This document shows, in pieces, positions 34,442-43,006 of a stretch of DNA of 55,300 bases. The position numbers and the translations under genes were made by a program. Every line of letters begins with the position of its first letter. Position 1 is the first letter of the stretch. The DNA is from Microcoleus sp. bin38.metabat.b11b12b14.051. GTDB lineage: Bacteria; Cyanobacteriota; Cyanobacteriia; Cyanobacteriales; Microcoleaceae. The notes under the pieces were generated by a model, which ran no database searches, was not told the origin of the DNA, and saw only the letters and a list, made by a program, of their open reading frames with translations. Where the stretch lies: assembly GCF_013299165.1 (NCBI RefSeq), contig NZ_JAAFKD010000039.1, forward strand, positions 1 through 55,300, in the 5' to 3' direction.

Positions 34442-34992
34442 CGTTGAGCGACGGTGTGACTAAGTAGTTTTGAATGCTTATTTAATACCAATTTTCAAAA
34501 TTAATGCAAAGCCGTATCTTTAGGGTGGGGATACATCGACAATCTCTCAAAAAGAGCTGAAATCTAATAGATCCGCACTTGACACATTGAATGAACGAAA
34601 CAAACCAAACAATTGTTACGTAGCAACATTTTTTCTAAACCCTATAAGAAACTGACGCACTATGCTAATTTTACCAGTTGGGTCTAGGAATGTTCAACTT
34701 TTATCTAGGTAAGGTGCGTCGCCATGAGATTGTCGATGTTTTTTAGGAATTTTTCCAGGTATCCACACCCTACGGCTAATTGTGCTATTTGTGTAAGTTT
34801 TGTTAAACATTTCTCTAAGCTCATTTACGCTGACCGTAAATTGATTTACGATAATTATAAATATATTGACCATGACCGTAAATTAACTTAGTGTAGGCAA
34901 ACATAGAAACATTAGATAGTATTGTTTAAATAAATTGTGCTTGACGGGAATTGCTGTCTTTGCATTAATTTGAAATTGTACGGGGTTTTACC
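34442..34992. promoter_or_regulatory. spacer with candidate NtcA-type site
   Basis: Mostly featureless, but CGTAAATTGATTTACG at 34835-34850 is a perfect palindrome around two central bases and matches the NtcA box GTA-N8-TAC. Related half-sites occur just before it (TTTACGCTGACCG) and after it (TGACCGTAAATTAAC near 34873). The arrangement lies 120-170 bases upstream of the pseudogene at 34993 and may be its former promoter. A -10 hexamer at the standard NtcA spacing is not clear. Confidence 0.35.
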
Positions 34993-35301
34993 GTGACAAA
35001 GCATCAAAACTATCCCAAATTGTTTGTCAAAACTATGTTGCAAGATTCCGCATCGAACCAAGCATCGCCCCAAGTTTTAACTAACCAAAGCTTTGAGGCC
35101 GATAATCGCGAATCCATCCGTCACGTCATCATCGGTTCGCCGTTGGGTGTACGGCGCACTATCCACTAACTCCACGCCTGGCGCTACGCGGATGTTGCTA
35201 ATTAGACGCATCCCATCGCCATTACCGACAATCGCATCATCATTACACCGCAACAGGGAGAAATCATGAGCTTGTTGGTTAAGTTAATTCGGTTGAATTG
35301 A
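34993..35301 (+). pseudogene. pseudogene of the small-protein family found intact at 40151
   Basis: From GTG 34993 (or ATG 35035) one frame reads SFEADNRESIRHVIIGSPLG ... RRTIH, a TAA (35167), LHAWRYADVAN, a TAG (35203), and then THPIAITDNR ... PQQGEIMSLLVKLIRLN to the stop at 35299. The whole stretch stays in a single frame despite the two stops. The C-terminal pattern (TIHxLHxxxYA... GEIMSLLVKLI) matches the gene at 40151-40561 (VIHSLHCHNFACVSDWSPLV ... GEVMSILIKYF). The WSPLVP segment is lost here. Function of the family is unknown. Confidence 0.7.
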
Positions 35302-35407
35302 TGTGTTAAATTTGCGATCGCCCTTTCTATAATCTAGTCGAAAGTGCGATCGGCAATCTCTTCTCCTCACCCGTGCTAAATCAGGGATTTTTACTTTATT
35401 GTTTCTT

Positions 35408-35456
35408 AGTCCGCGGAGGCGGACATTGTTTGTATAGCAGCGGTTTCAACCGCCGA
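35408..35456. repeat. dispersed repeat (AGTCCGCGGAGGCGGAC ... GGTTTCAACCGCCG)
   Basis: Contains two nested inverted pairs, GTCCGC/GCGGAC and CGGT..ACCG. A second copy at 7815-7916 is split by a hairpin segment. Confidence 0.6.
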
Positions 35457-35472
35457 CTATTTTCGGGAACAA

Positions 35473-36642
35473 TTAACTTATTGCAGCAAATTTGTCAACC
35501 CCCAAAAATCGATAAATTGTATCTCTTTGCTGATAAGTCCGCCCCAAAGAACCAATCGCATTTTGCAAATCTTCGACAGACTGACAACCGCCACCAACCG
35601 CACCGGCCATCGTGGTAATATGTTCTTCCATCAAAGTGCCGCCGATGTCGTTACAGCCCCATCTGAGCGCTTCTGTAGCTCCTGCTAAACCTAATTTGAC
35701 CCAACTCGGTTGATGATTCGGAATCAAATTTCCTAGGAAGATTCTAGATACGGCGGTGAGCAACAGTGTATCTGCTAACACTGGCTGATCGCGGCCGACT
35801 CGACTGCGCAAAGGAGCCGGTGCATCCTGTCCGACAAAGGGCAGTAAAATGAATTCTGTGATGTGGGCTGGATAGTTGTTGTTAATGGCTGTTTGTTGGA
35901 GCGATCGCACTTTTTCTAAATGCAAAGCCTGCTGCATGGCCGTCTCAATATGGCCGCAAAGCATCGTGCTCGTTGTCGGCAAACCCAGACGGTGAGCAGT
36001 TCCCACAATTTCCAACCAAGTTGCCGAATCTATTTTTTCCGGGCAAATTACTCGGCGCACTGCATCGTCGAGAACTTCCGCCGCAGTACCTGGCATCGAA
36101 CCAACTCCCGCATCCCGCAAAGCCGAAATTACATAGCTGAAACTAAGATTATCTTGTCGCGCAATAAATTCTATTTCTTGCGGGGAAAAAGCGTGCAAGT
36201 GCAACTGCGGAAACTTATTTTTAATAGTTTTCACCAATTGCAGATAATAAGATAAAGATTTGCCATTGAGCTTAGCTTGAACATTTAAGCCGCCCTGCAT
36301 ACAAATTTCGGTCGCATCCCGTCGCACTGCATCAGTTGCTTTTTCCTGAATTTGGGCTGCATCTAACCAAAAAGCGCCCTCATCTCCCTCATTGCGGCGG
36401 AATGCACAAAAACTGCAATGCTGCTCGCAAATATTTGTAAAGTTAATATTCCTATTTATAACATAGGTGACAGTATCCCCTGATTGTCGGCGCCGCAGCA
36501 AATCAGCGGTTTTTTGAATAGAAGCGATCGCATCGGTATCTTTTTGCTGCAAAAGTACCAAGGCCTCAGCGGTAGAGATGTTATAACGTTGTAAAGCGCG
36601 ATCTAAAATTGCATCCACAGTTGTATTTTCCAATTCACTCAT
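35473..36642 (-). CDS. cofH: FO synthase subunit CofH (5-amino-6-(D-ribitylamino)uracil-tyrosine 4-hydroxyphenyl transferase)
   Basis: CofH is a radical-SAM enzyme that joins a tyrosine-derived hydroxybenzyl group to 5-amino-6-ribitylaminouracil; CofG then closes the ring to give FO, the deazaflavin antenna of cyanobacterial photolyases. The 389-residue protein has the cluster motif [22 protein letters not shown] (CxxxCxxC), the CMQGGLNVQ segment, [13 protein letters not shown], and the C-terminal [18 protein letters not shown]. Length is typical. Its usual partner cofG is not adjacent, which is common in cyanobacteria. It is read divergently from the glycosyltransferase at 36760. Confidence 0.93.
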   Translation of the reverse strand: MSELENTTVDAILDRALQRYNISTAEALVLLQQKDTDAIASIQKTADLLRRRQSGDTVTYVINRNINFTNICEQHCSFCAFRRNEGDEGAFWLDAAQIQEKATDAVRRDATEICMQGGLNVQAKLNGKSLSYYLQLVKTIKNKFPQLHLHAFSPQEIEFIARQDNLSFSYVISALRDAGVGSMPGTAAEVLDDAVRRVICPEKIDSATWLEIVGTAHRLGLPTTSTMLCGHIETAMQQALHLEKVRSLQQTAINNNYPAHITEFILLPFVGQDAPAPLRSRVGRDQPVLADTLLLTAVSRIFLGNLIPNHQPSWVKLGLAGATEALRWGCNDIGGTLMEEHITTMAGAVGGGCQSVEDLQNAIGSLGRTYQQRDTIYRFLGVDKFAAIS

Positions 36643-36759
36643 AGAATCAACTACCTATAATTAAGGGCTTTTTATATCTTAACAAATGAACTATAGACGA
36701 AACAGATTCTAAAGTATAAAGTCGTAAAAAACATCTTGTCATTTCAAGAAGCGCTAATT

Positions 36760-37974
36760 ATGACCATTAACCAAGTAAATGAACTGTTGCCAGTGCCTTC
36801 TGGGCCTTTAGAAATTCTGGCTTTACCAACTGGCGGTTCAAATTTTACAGACGCACACACAGTGTCAATTTATTTTTCTCTGATCGTTCCCACCTACAAC
36901 GAGTGCAAAAATGTCAAAACTATTGTGGAACAATTGAGCAAATTGCTCGATGGCATGATTCCCGGCAACTACGAATTAATTGTAGTCGATGACAACAGTC
37001 CCGATCGCACTTGGGAAATTGCCCAGTCCCTAACAGTCGAATATCCCCAATTGCAGGTGATGCGCCGAGAAGACGAGCGCGGACTTTCCACGGCGGTAAT
37101 TCGCGGGTGGCAAGCATCTCGGGGCGAGGTTTTGGGCGTCATCGATGCCGACTTGCAGCATCCCCCGGAGACACTATTACAGCTTTTAGCAGAAATTCAG
37201 CGGGGAGCCGATTTAGCCGCTGCGAGTCGCCACGTTGCCGAGGGCGGGGTGAGCGACTGGAGCGTCATCAGGCGATTTTTGTCGCGGGGCGCTCAAACTG
37301 TTGGATTAATTATACTGCCGGGAGTGGTGGGCAGAGTTTCCGATCCGATGAGCGGCTATTTTATGCTGCGCCGCAATTGTATTGCCGGCAAAACCATGAA
37401 TCCTGCCGGTTACAAAATTTTGATTGAAGTGCTAGGTAGAGGAAACATCCGCTGGATTGGAGAAGTTGGTTATGTGTTTCAGGAACGCAAAGAAGGCGAG
37501 AGCAAAGTTACATCGAAACAGTATATTGAGTATTTGCGGCACTTGTTAATATTGCGGTTTGCTCGCTGGCCGATGGGTAAGTTTGTGCGCTTTGGCATCG
37601 TGGGTTTTAGCGGTGTGTTTGTGAATATGGCGGTTTTGTACGTGTTGCGGACTTACCTCAATTTGGAACTGACTCGCAGTCTGATTTTTGCTGCTGAGTT
37701 GGCAATTATCAGTAACTTTTTGTGGAATGATTTGTGGACTTTTGGGGATATTTCTAAGCGGCAGCCTGGAATTAGCCAGCGCTTCAAACGGCTGTTGAAA
37801 TTTAATACAATTTGTTTGATGGGTTTGATTTTGAATGTGCTGCTGGTTAATCTGATGTTTAATGTTTTTGGGATGAATGAATATTTGGCTAATTTAATTG
37901 CGATCGTGGCTGTGACTCTGTGGAATTTCTGGATTAATATGAAGCTGAGCTGGCGGGTGACGGAAGTTGATTAG
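36760..37974 (+). CDS. polyprenol-phosphate glycosyltransferase (GT2, DPM1-like) with C-terminal GtrA domain
   Basis: The protein has about 404 residues from the ATG at 36760. The N-terminal GT2 domain has [39 protein letters not shown] and [20 protein letters not shown] (DxD metal site), like dolichol-phosphate mannosyltransferase. The C-terminal third is a four-helix GtrA domain starting [20 protein letters not shown] and ending [21 protein letters not shown]. Such fusions make and probably flip polyprenol-phosphate sugars used by membrane glycosyltransferases. The GT39 gene downstream in the same direction is a plausible user of the lipid-linked sugar. A TTG at 36736 is an alternative start. 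Confidence 0.88.
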   Translation: MTINQVNELLPVPSGPLEILALPTGGSNFTDAHTVSIYFSLIVPTYNECKNVKTIVEQLSKLLDGMIPGNYELIVVDDNSPDRTWEIAQSLTVEYPQLQVMRREDERGLSTAVIRGWQASRGEVLGVIDADLQHPPETLLQLLAEIQRGADLAAASRHVAEGGVSDWSVIRRFLSRGAQTVGLIILPGVVGRVSDPMSGYFMLRRNCIAGKTMNPAGYKILIEVLGRGNIRWIGEVGYVFQERKEGESKVTSKQYIEYLRHLLILRFARWPMGKFVRFGIVGFSGVFVNMAVLYVLRTYLNLELTRSLIFAAELAIISNFLWNDLWTFGDISKRQPGISQRFKRLLKFNTICLMGLILNVLLVNLMFNVFGMNEYLANLIAIVAVTLWNFWINMKLSWRVTEVD

Positions 37975-37979
37975 GGCAT

Positions 37980-38182
37980 GAGGAATTGGGCATTGGGCAT
38001 TGGGAATTGGGAATTGGGAATTGGGAATTGGGCATTGGGCATTGGGCATTGGGCATTGGGAATTGGGAATTGGGAATTGGGCATTGGGAATTGGGAATTG
38101 GGCATTGGGCATTGGGCATTGGGCATTGGGCATTGGGAATTGGTAACAGTCAACAGTCAACAGTCAACAGTCAACAGTCAAA
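37980..38182. repeat. GGGAATT/GGGCATT heptamer array followed by AACAGTC repeats
   Basis: Some 22-23 mixed 7-bp units (ATTGGGA/ATTGGGC) span 37984-38142, then about five AACAGTC units run to 38180, filling the gap between the two glycosyltransferase genes. The open frames across the array on both strands (ELGIGNW, PNAQCPI) are artefacts of the 7-bp period. Confidence 0.9.
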
Positions 38183-38200
38183 TAACCAATAACTCAATTA

Positions 38201-40000
38201 ATGATTAAGAACAAACAACTGTTGTTGCTATTACTGTGGATGACGATCGCCCTAATGCTGCGTTTTGCCAATTTGGACTCGAAACCGCTGTGGACAGATG
38301 AGTTTTCGACTATCGTGTTTAGTCTGGGTAACAGTTTTCGCGGGGTGCCGATCGATCGCCCGATCGCACTTTCCACTCTACTACAACCGTTGCAATTCCG
38401 TCCCGAGGCTGGCATTGCAGATGTTCTAAACCATTTGCTGGTGGAAAGCAACCATCCACCGGTGTATTTTATGGTGGCGCACTGGTGGATGCGGTTGTTT
38501 GTGCCTACTCAGGATAGTTTAGTGTGGATTGGGCGATCGCTGCCGGCATTATTGGGCGTAATTTCAGTTCCAGCCATCTACCTTTTAGGCAAATTTGCAT
38601 TCAATTCTCGTTTAGTTGGTCAATGTGCCGCGGCGATGATGGCAGTTTCTCCCTACGGCATTTATCTCGCTCAAGAAGCTCGCCATTATACGTTAGGAAT
38701 CTTATTAGTTATTGCGTCTCTTTTTTGTTTGACTTTAGCTGTCAAAAAGTTACAACAGCGCGCTCCGCTGCCTATCTGGGCGGTGCTGTTTTGGATAATT
38801 GTTAACTGTTTGGGAATTGCGGTTCACTACTTTTTTGTACTGACTTTGTGTGCGGAAGCCATAGCATTAATGGCTGTAATCTGGCAGCAGTTTCATTGGA
38901 AATTGGCGCTTTCGGAGAGTCAGCAGCCGAATATTTGGCAATTTCAAATCCTGTGGAGGCTTTTCGCAGTAGCCCTGGGGACTGTAGCGGGCGGTTTAGT
39001 TTGGCTGCCAGTATTTTTGTCGAATAGATACGGTAGCGAACTCACCAATTGGATTGTCGGTGGCGATCGCACATTTGTAGATTGGATCGCGCCGATTTTC
39101 CAAGCTTTGGCGGGATGGATCGTAGTGATGTTGCTGCTTCCGGTGGAATCTGCTAATTTGGCTGTGGTGGTTGGATCGGCGATCGTAATGGCAATATTTT
39201 TAATCTGGGCGCTTCCGATCCTGCAAAATGCTCTTAAAACTGCCTTGAAAACGCCAGATACTCGTTTAGGTACTGTTATTTTTGGCGGATTTGTGCTAGG
39301 AGCAATTTTTCTATTTTTCAGCTTTGCATATATTATAGGAATTGACCTAACTCGCGGGCCTAGATACAACTTTGTCTACTTTCCGGGGGTGATATTACTA
39401 TTAGGAGCAACCTTATCAGTTATTTATGAGACACCTACAATAAAAACTCGATGGTTTAATTTACCTGTTGTGGTAATTGCTGGCAAAAAAGCAGTGGTGC
39501 TAATTTTAGCAATGGGCTTTTTGAGCGGTGTTACAGTAAATTCCAATCTCGGTTATCGCAAATATTACAAACCAGACCTTTTGATTCCGATTATCCGCGA
39601 AGTCTCGCAAGTTCCTGTGTTAATTGCGACTACTCAAAAGACTCATGTGGAAATTGGAGAGTTGATGGGGATTGGATTGGAATGGGAAAAAAGGAAGAAG
39701 GGTTCGGCAGCGGATTTTGTAGCGGATGTAGCGGATGTAGCGGATGTTAGGAAGAAAAAAGAAGTTACAGCTTTTGATTCTCCACAGTTTCTTTTGGTTA
39801 AGCAGAGAAGGGATGCGCCGGAAATTGTGGCGGGGATACTGGATAAGACACTCAGTCAATTGGAACGTCCGCTTGATTTGTGGTTGGTTAATTTTCGCGC
39901 GCCTGTCAATTTAGCCGCACAAAATTGTCAGCTTGAATCTCGCGATTTACCTGGCGTGGATGGTTATGAATATCAAGTTTATCATTGTTCTCGTTCCTAG
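38201..40000 (+). CDS. GT39/PMT-like membrane glycosyltransferase
   Basis: The 599-residue polytopic protein has the family's first-loop acidic motif ([22 protein letters not shown]), a second loop with [19 protein letters not shown] (HPP-type motif), and [18 protein letters not shown]. These are typical of the PMT_2/GT39-type enzymes (ArnT/RgtA-like) that use polyprenol-phosphate sugars and act on the periplasmic side. About 10-12 helices run to residue 440. The C-terminal part has a short ADVADVADV repeat from a 9-bp DNA repeat (39716-39750). The TAG stop falls on the first base of a 20-bp inverted repeat. The acceptor is unknown. Confidence 0.85.
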   Translation: MIKNKQLLLLLLWMTIALMLRFANLDSKPLWTDEFSTIVFSLGNSFRGVPIDRPIALSTLLQPLQFRPEAGIADVLNHLLVESNHPPVYFMVAHWWMRLFVPTQDSLVWIGRSLPALLGVISVPAIYLLGKFAFNSRLVGQCAAAMMAVSPYGIYLAQEARHYTLGILLVIASLFCLTLAVKKLQQRAPLPIWAVLFWIIVNCLGIAVHYFFVLTLCAEAIALMAVIWQQFHWKLALSESQQPNIWQFQILWRLFAVALGTVAGGLVWLPVFLSNRYGSELTNWIVGGDRTFVDWIAPIFQALAGWIVVMLLLPVESANLAVVVGSAIVMAIFLIWALPILQNALKTALKTPDTRLGTVIFGGFVLGAIFLFFSFAYIIGIDLTRGPRYNFVYFPGVILLLGATLSVIYETPTIKTRWFNLPVVVIAGKKAVVLILAMGFLSGVTVNSNLGYRKYYKPDLLIPIIREVSQVPVLIATTQKTHVEIGELMGIGLEWEKRKKGSAADFVADVADVADVRKKKEVTAFDSPQFLLVKQRRDAPEIVAGILDKTLSQLERPLDLWLVNFRAPVNLAAQNCQLESRDLPGVDGYEYQVYHCSRS

Positions 40001-40046
40001 TGCGGACTTCAGTCCGCAGCATGAGAGCGGACTGAAGTCCGCACTA
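39998..40046. terminator. 20-bp perfect inverted repeat of the GGACTnnAGTCC family; possible bidirectional terminator
   Basis: Arms 39998-40017 (TAGTGCGGACTTCAGTCCGC) and 40027-40046 are perfect complements with a nine-base loop. Each arm also contains the small GCGGACT/AGTCCGC palindrome. It provides the GT39 stop codon and sits between two convergent genes, so it may terminate both. Confidence 0.75.
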
Positions 40047-40150
40047 CGAACCAACTATTTTTTCTGGTAATCGGTGGGACATGATATGATGCGTAAAAAT
40101 AGGGGCAACCATCGAGGATTACCCCTAGAAAGGTGGCAACTAGACTGTGA

Positions 40151-40561
40151 TTAAGAGTCCGCAGCAAAATATTTAATTAAGATACTCATCACTTCACCGG
40201 AATTGTGAGTTGGGACAAGGGGACTCCAGTCAGAAACGCAGGCAAAATTATGGCAGTGCAAAGAATGAATGACGCGCGAAACAACAGGGCGAGAACTGAT
40301 CAGAAAGATTTTCAGAAGTTCTTGGTTAACTGAAGTTTCCAAGTTTGCTTTTTTAGCGGAGGGCTGAGTGATTTCGGTGGTTGGATTTTCTAGCCCAATC
40401 TCGAAAGCAAGTATTAATTCGGTATTCGGTAACAGTTGTCGGATGACTTTTAGGGAAGATTCTGCTTCGCTGCGGCTGCTAAATTGGGCGACGGGTAAGC
40501 GCTGAAAGTTCGGCAGCATTCGGTAAATAATCCAGGAATTCGTAGTTTCTGGGGTGTTCAT
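40151..40561 (-). CDS. small conserved protein of unknown function, paralogue of the pseudogene at 34993
   Basis: The 136-residue protein has an N-terminal half starting SWIIYRMLPNFQRLPVAQFS (SxxEAEsslxxIRQLLPNTEL-type, cytoplasmic). The C-terminal half ends ISSRPVVSRVIHSLHCHNFA ... CVSDWSPLVPTHNSGEVMSILIKYF. This C-terminal pattern (a VI..LH....A....WSPL.P....GEVMS.L..Y core) recurs in several small cyanobacterial proteins I recall, all uncharacterised. It has no signal peptide. The pseudogene at 34993-35301 shares the same ending. Confidence 0.65.
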   Translation of the reverse strand: MNTPETTNSWIIYRMLPNFQRLPVAQFSSRSEAESSLKVIRQLLPNTELILAFEIGLENPTTEITQPSAKKANLETSVNQELLKIFLISSRPVVSRVIHSLHCHNFACVSDWSPLVPTHNSGEVMSILIKYFAADS

Positions 40562-40951
40562 GGTTGTATTCTAAATTTTGGGTATGTTTGCCCATAGGAA
40601 AGTCACAGAATTGCACTTTATTATGAGCGCGATCGAGGATCGAACTACTAATAAAGATGCGTCCTGAGTGATAATTATTTATCGTTCGCTTTCCTATCAC
40701 GTGAAACTAGATAGAGTCGAGCGATGAGGTTATGTTAGACCACAAATAAATATAAAATAGAATTATTTACAAAACTTGATTTTACATTATTAGTGCGGAA
40801 AAGCTGTTAATTTAACCACTCAAATTAGGCGGTTGAATTAAGTATTTAAATTAGGTATTTATCATGCAATAGCCAGCAAAAAAGAACGTTATATAGTGTC
40901 GTTTGACAAACAACCATGCTATAATCAATATAAGTTTTGGGAAAAACTGAA
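40562..40951. other. intergenic spacer, nothing identified
   Basis: About 390 A/T-rich bases between divergent genes; it should contain both promoters. No repeat or hairpin stands out, and no convincing promoter boxes were fixed. Confidence 0.4.
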
Positions 40952-41629
40952 ATGTTAAATTACAACTTGCCGAGGTACTTACCCTCAGCCGATGAACTGC
41001 CAGACTCTGATGAAACGCCTGTGGATAACGAACTGCAAGAACTAATACCGGGGTTGCTAAAAGCAATATTGCTGATACTTTGGGCAGAACGGATGGACTG
41101 GTTTTTTGGTATAGATATGGGTATCTATTATCACCATGAAAAACCTGCTATTGTCCCAGACGGTTTTTTGAGTTTAGGAGTAGAACGGTTTTATGATGAA
41201 GAATTGCGTCCCAGTTACGTGCTGTGGGATGAATATGTTGTGCCAACTTTGGTGTTAGAAGTTGTTTCCAAAAAGTATCGCAAGGAATACAGTGCTAAAT
41301 TGGAGGAATATCAAGCTTTAGGCGTACTTTATTACGTGATTTATTCTTCGCGTCGCCGCCGCAAACCCCGTTTGGAAGTACATAAGTTAGTTAATGGCAA
41401 GTATGAATTACAGTCTGGACATCCAGTTTGGATGCCAGAAATTGGTTTGGGAATTGGTTGTGAAAGGGGAAATTATTCTGGCGTGACGAGGGAATGGCTG
41501 TATTGGTACGATGCAGAGGGAAAGCGTTATCTGACTCCTGAAGAACAGGTGAAAAGCTTAGCACAACGTGCAGAACAATTCGCTCAAAAATTACGGGAGT
41601 TAGGAATCGATCCAAATAGTCTGATTTGA
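40952..41629 (+). CDS. Uma2 family protein with coiled C-terminus
   Basis: The protein has about 225 residues from the ATG at 40952. The N-terminus (YLPSADELPDSDETPVDNELQELIPGLLKAILL) and the core (IYYHHEKPAIVPDGFLSLGV, VPTLVLEVVSKKYRKEYSAK, LGVLYYVIYSSRR) show the Uma2 pattern: PDGFL and EVVS correspond to the D and E of the PD-(D/E)XK fold, with a following Lys. The C-terminal EEQVKSLAQRAEQFAQKLRELGI is the helical tail common in cyanobacterial members. The role is unknown. It is 59 bases ahead of the antitoxin-like gene and may belong to the same transcript. Confidence 0.82.
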   Translation: MLNYNLPRYLPSADELPDSDETPVDNELQELIPGLLKAILLILWAERMDWFFGIDMGIYYHHEKPAIVPDGFLSLGVERFYDEELRPSYVLWDEYVVPTLVLEVVSKKYRKEYSAKLEEYQALGVLYYVIYSSRRRRKPRLEVHKLVNGKYELQSGHPVWMPEIGLGIGCERGNYSGVTREWLYWYDAEGKRYLTPEEQVKSLAQRAEQFAQKLRELGIDPNSLI

Positions 41630-41688
41630 AGAAATTACCAAAGCGATAATGCTAAAATTACATCAATCGAACATTCCTACATAAACAC

Positions 41689-41919
41689 ATGACTTTCGAG
41701 GCAGTTTTCAGTCTTGTTAAGCAGTTGTCTCTTTCGGACAAGTTACGGTTGATTAAGTGGATGGTTCCTGAGATAGAACGAGAATTAGTTGTCGTTCGCC
41801 CTACTCCCCGCAAATCATTGTGGGGTTTATGTGCTGACTTGGGAATGGCACCATCTGCGGCTGATATAGATGAAGTTCGCAGGGAAGAATGGGCGAATTT
41901 CTTAAGGGAGAATTTCTAA
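41689..41919 (+). CDS. small antitoxin-like protein
   Basis: The 76-residue protein begins MTFEAVFSLVKQLSLSDKLR then LIKWMVPEIERELV, an amphipathic helix typical of DUF2281-like antitoxins. It ends RKSLWGLCADLGMAPSAADIDEVRREEWANFLREN, a tail I associate with cyanobacterial VapB-like antitoxins that normally precede a PIN-domain toxin. Here the next gene, four bases later, encodes a C39-like peptidase instead. The assignment as an antitoxin is by sequence pattern and context. Confidence 0.65.
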   Translation: MTFEAVFSLVKQLSLSDKLRLIKWMVPEIERELVVVRPTPRKSLWGLCADLGMAPSAADIDEVRREEWANFLRENF

Positions 41920-41923
41920 TTTC

Positions 41924-42418
41924 ATGGCAGGATTGTCTGGGGCTGGTGGAAATTGGCAAGTTATTGATGAGATAGCAGACGAAGCAGTCGTCAAGCAACA
42001 AGACAAGTTATCATGTGGCCCTGCTTGTGGTGAAATGTTACTTAGCGATCGCGGAATTTGCGATGTGAATCAATCCCTAATCGCCGCTGAAACTGGAATA
42101 CCTATAAATATTGAAGATTTAGCAGTTGCACTCAATACTCTGGATGCAAGCGGTACTAGATTGTGGTTTGGCGGTACTGTCTCTATTCCTGGGGCGACAG
42201 ATTCAGAAATAGTTGATGTATTAATTACTACAGGTTCTTGGGCTGCTATTTTGTGGGAACCTCTAGCTGATTTGGGGCATATAGTAATTGTTGACGGACT
42301 TGAAAATACAGGAAAAATTATGATTCGCGACCCCTGGAATGCTACAAGATATAAAATGGATAGAGAAGAGTTTTTAAGTTACTGGAATATTCAAGCTGTT
42401 TACTCATTAAAACGATGA
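41924..42418 (+). CDS. C39-like papain-fold cysteine peptidase
   Basis: The 164-residue protein has the papain/C39 catalytic pattern: QQDKLSCGPACGEMLL with the candidate nucleophile Cys31 (and Gln25/26 for the oxyanion hole), LADLGHIVIVDGLE with His119, and KIMIRDPWNATRYKM with Asp136. The spacing is right for a Peptidase_C39-like or bacteriocin-processing type fold, but it has no transporter domains. It has no signal peptide. It starts four bases after the antitoxin-like stop (AAGGGAG lies inside that gene's end) and its TGA overlaps the next gene's ATG in ATGA. Toxic activity is inferred from the operon. Confidence 0.7.
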   Translation: MAGLSGAGGNWQVIDEIADEAVVKQQDKLSCGPACGEMLLSDRGICDVNQSLIAAETGIPINIEDLAVALNTLDASGTRLWFGGTVSIPGATDSEIVDVLITTGSWAAILWEPLADLGHIVIVDGLENTGKIMIRDPWNATRYKMDREEFLSYWNIQAVYSLKR

Positions 42419-42885
42419 AAGTGCAAGTTTTGTCTGTTCAGCCTGCGATCGCCCTTAACTCCCACGAGGTTGTGCTGTCAGTCGGTGGAGATAGACACAA
42501 ATTTATGTTTACCACGGAAGTCGATCGCCTGGGAGAGCATTTACTGCAAACTACTCACGGCGATCGCACTTTTGCAGATTTTTTCCGATTTAATCAGCGA
42601 GTAGCGATGAAAGTGACCAATCTGGTGGTTAAATGCCAGAATCATCAAGCTGTAGAATTTCCGGCAGATGTCGGCATTTTTGTCACTCCAGAAACAGCTT
42701 TATTGAAGCAAAAACCGTTTGAAAGTGGCACTTTTGTAGCAACCGAGTCGCAGCCACCAGAAGCAATTAATCGAGAAACTCGTCAAAGGGCGATCGCAAT
42801 TGTTGAGAAATTACCAGAAACTATGCTGGATGAGGCAGTTAAGTTTCTGGAATCTTTGTCTGTTAAGGCTAATCCGGTAGAGTAG
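42415..42885 (+). CDS. third gene of the C39-peptidase operon, unknown function
   Basis: The 156-residue protein starts MKVQVLSVQPAIALNSHEVV, has a beta-rich middle (LSVGGDRHKFMFTTEVDRLG, VAMKVTNLVVKCQNHQAVEF) and a C-terminal helix RAIAIVEKLPETMLDEAVKFLESLS. That helix has the DUF2281-like signature (KLPE...EAxxFLESL) of small antitoxins. The start is fixed by the four-base ATGA overlap with the peptidase gene, which indicates translational coupling. It may be an immunity protein, a chaperone or a second antitoxin. Confidence 0.6.
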   Translation: MKVQVLSVQPAIALNSHEVVLSVGGDRHKFMFTTEVDRLGEHLLQTTHGDRTFADFFRFNQRVAMKVTNLVVKCQNHQAVEFPADVGIFVTPETALLKQKPFESGTFVATESQPPEAINRETRQRAIAIVEKLPETMLDEAVKFLESLSVKANPVE

Positions 42886-43006
42886 CGATGTTTTTTTCCA
42901 GTAAGGGCGATCGCACTTTCGATTATCGCACAGCAGCAATAAATAACATCTATTGCGAACCATCGATCGCTAATATCGCGTAAAATTGGATACAACAAGC
43001 TTTTAA

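Noticed and set aside
35373..35618. 81-residue plus-strand open frame
   Set aside because: Lies on the cofH 3' end and a dispersed repeat; no coding character.
37894..38208. Open frames reading NAQCPIPN or ELGIGNW repeats on both strands
   Set aside because: They are produced by the 7-bp repeat, which is open in many frames; no start or homology.
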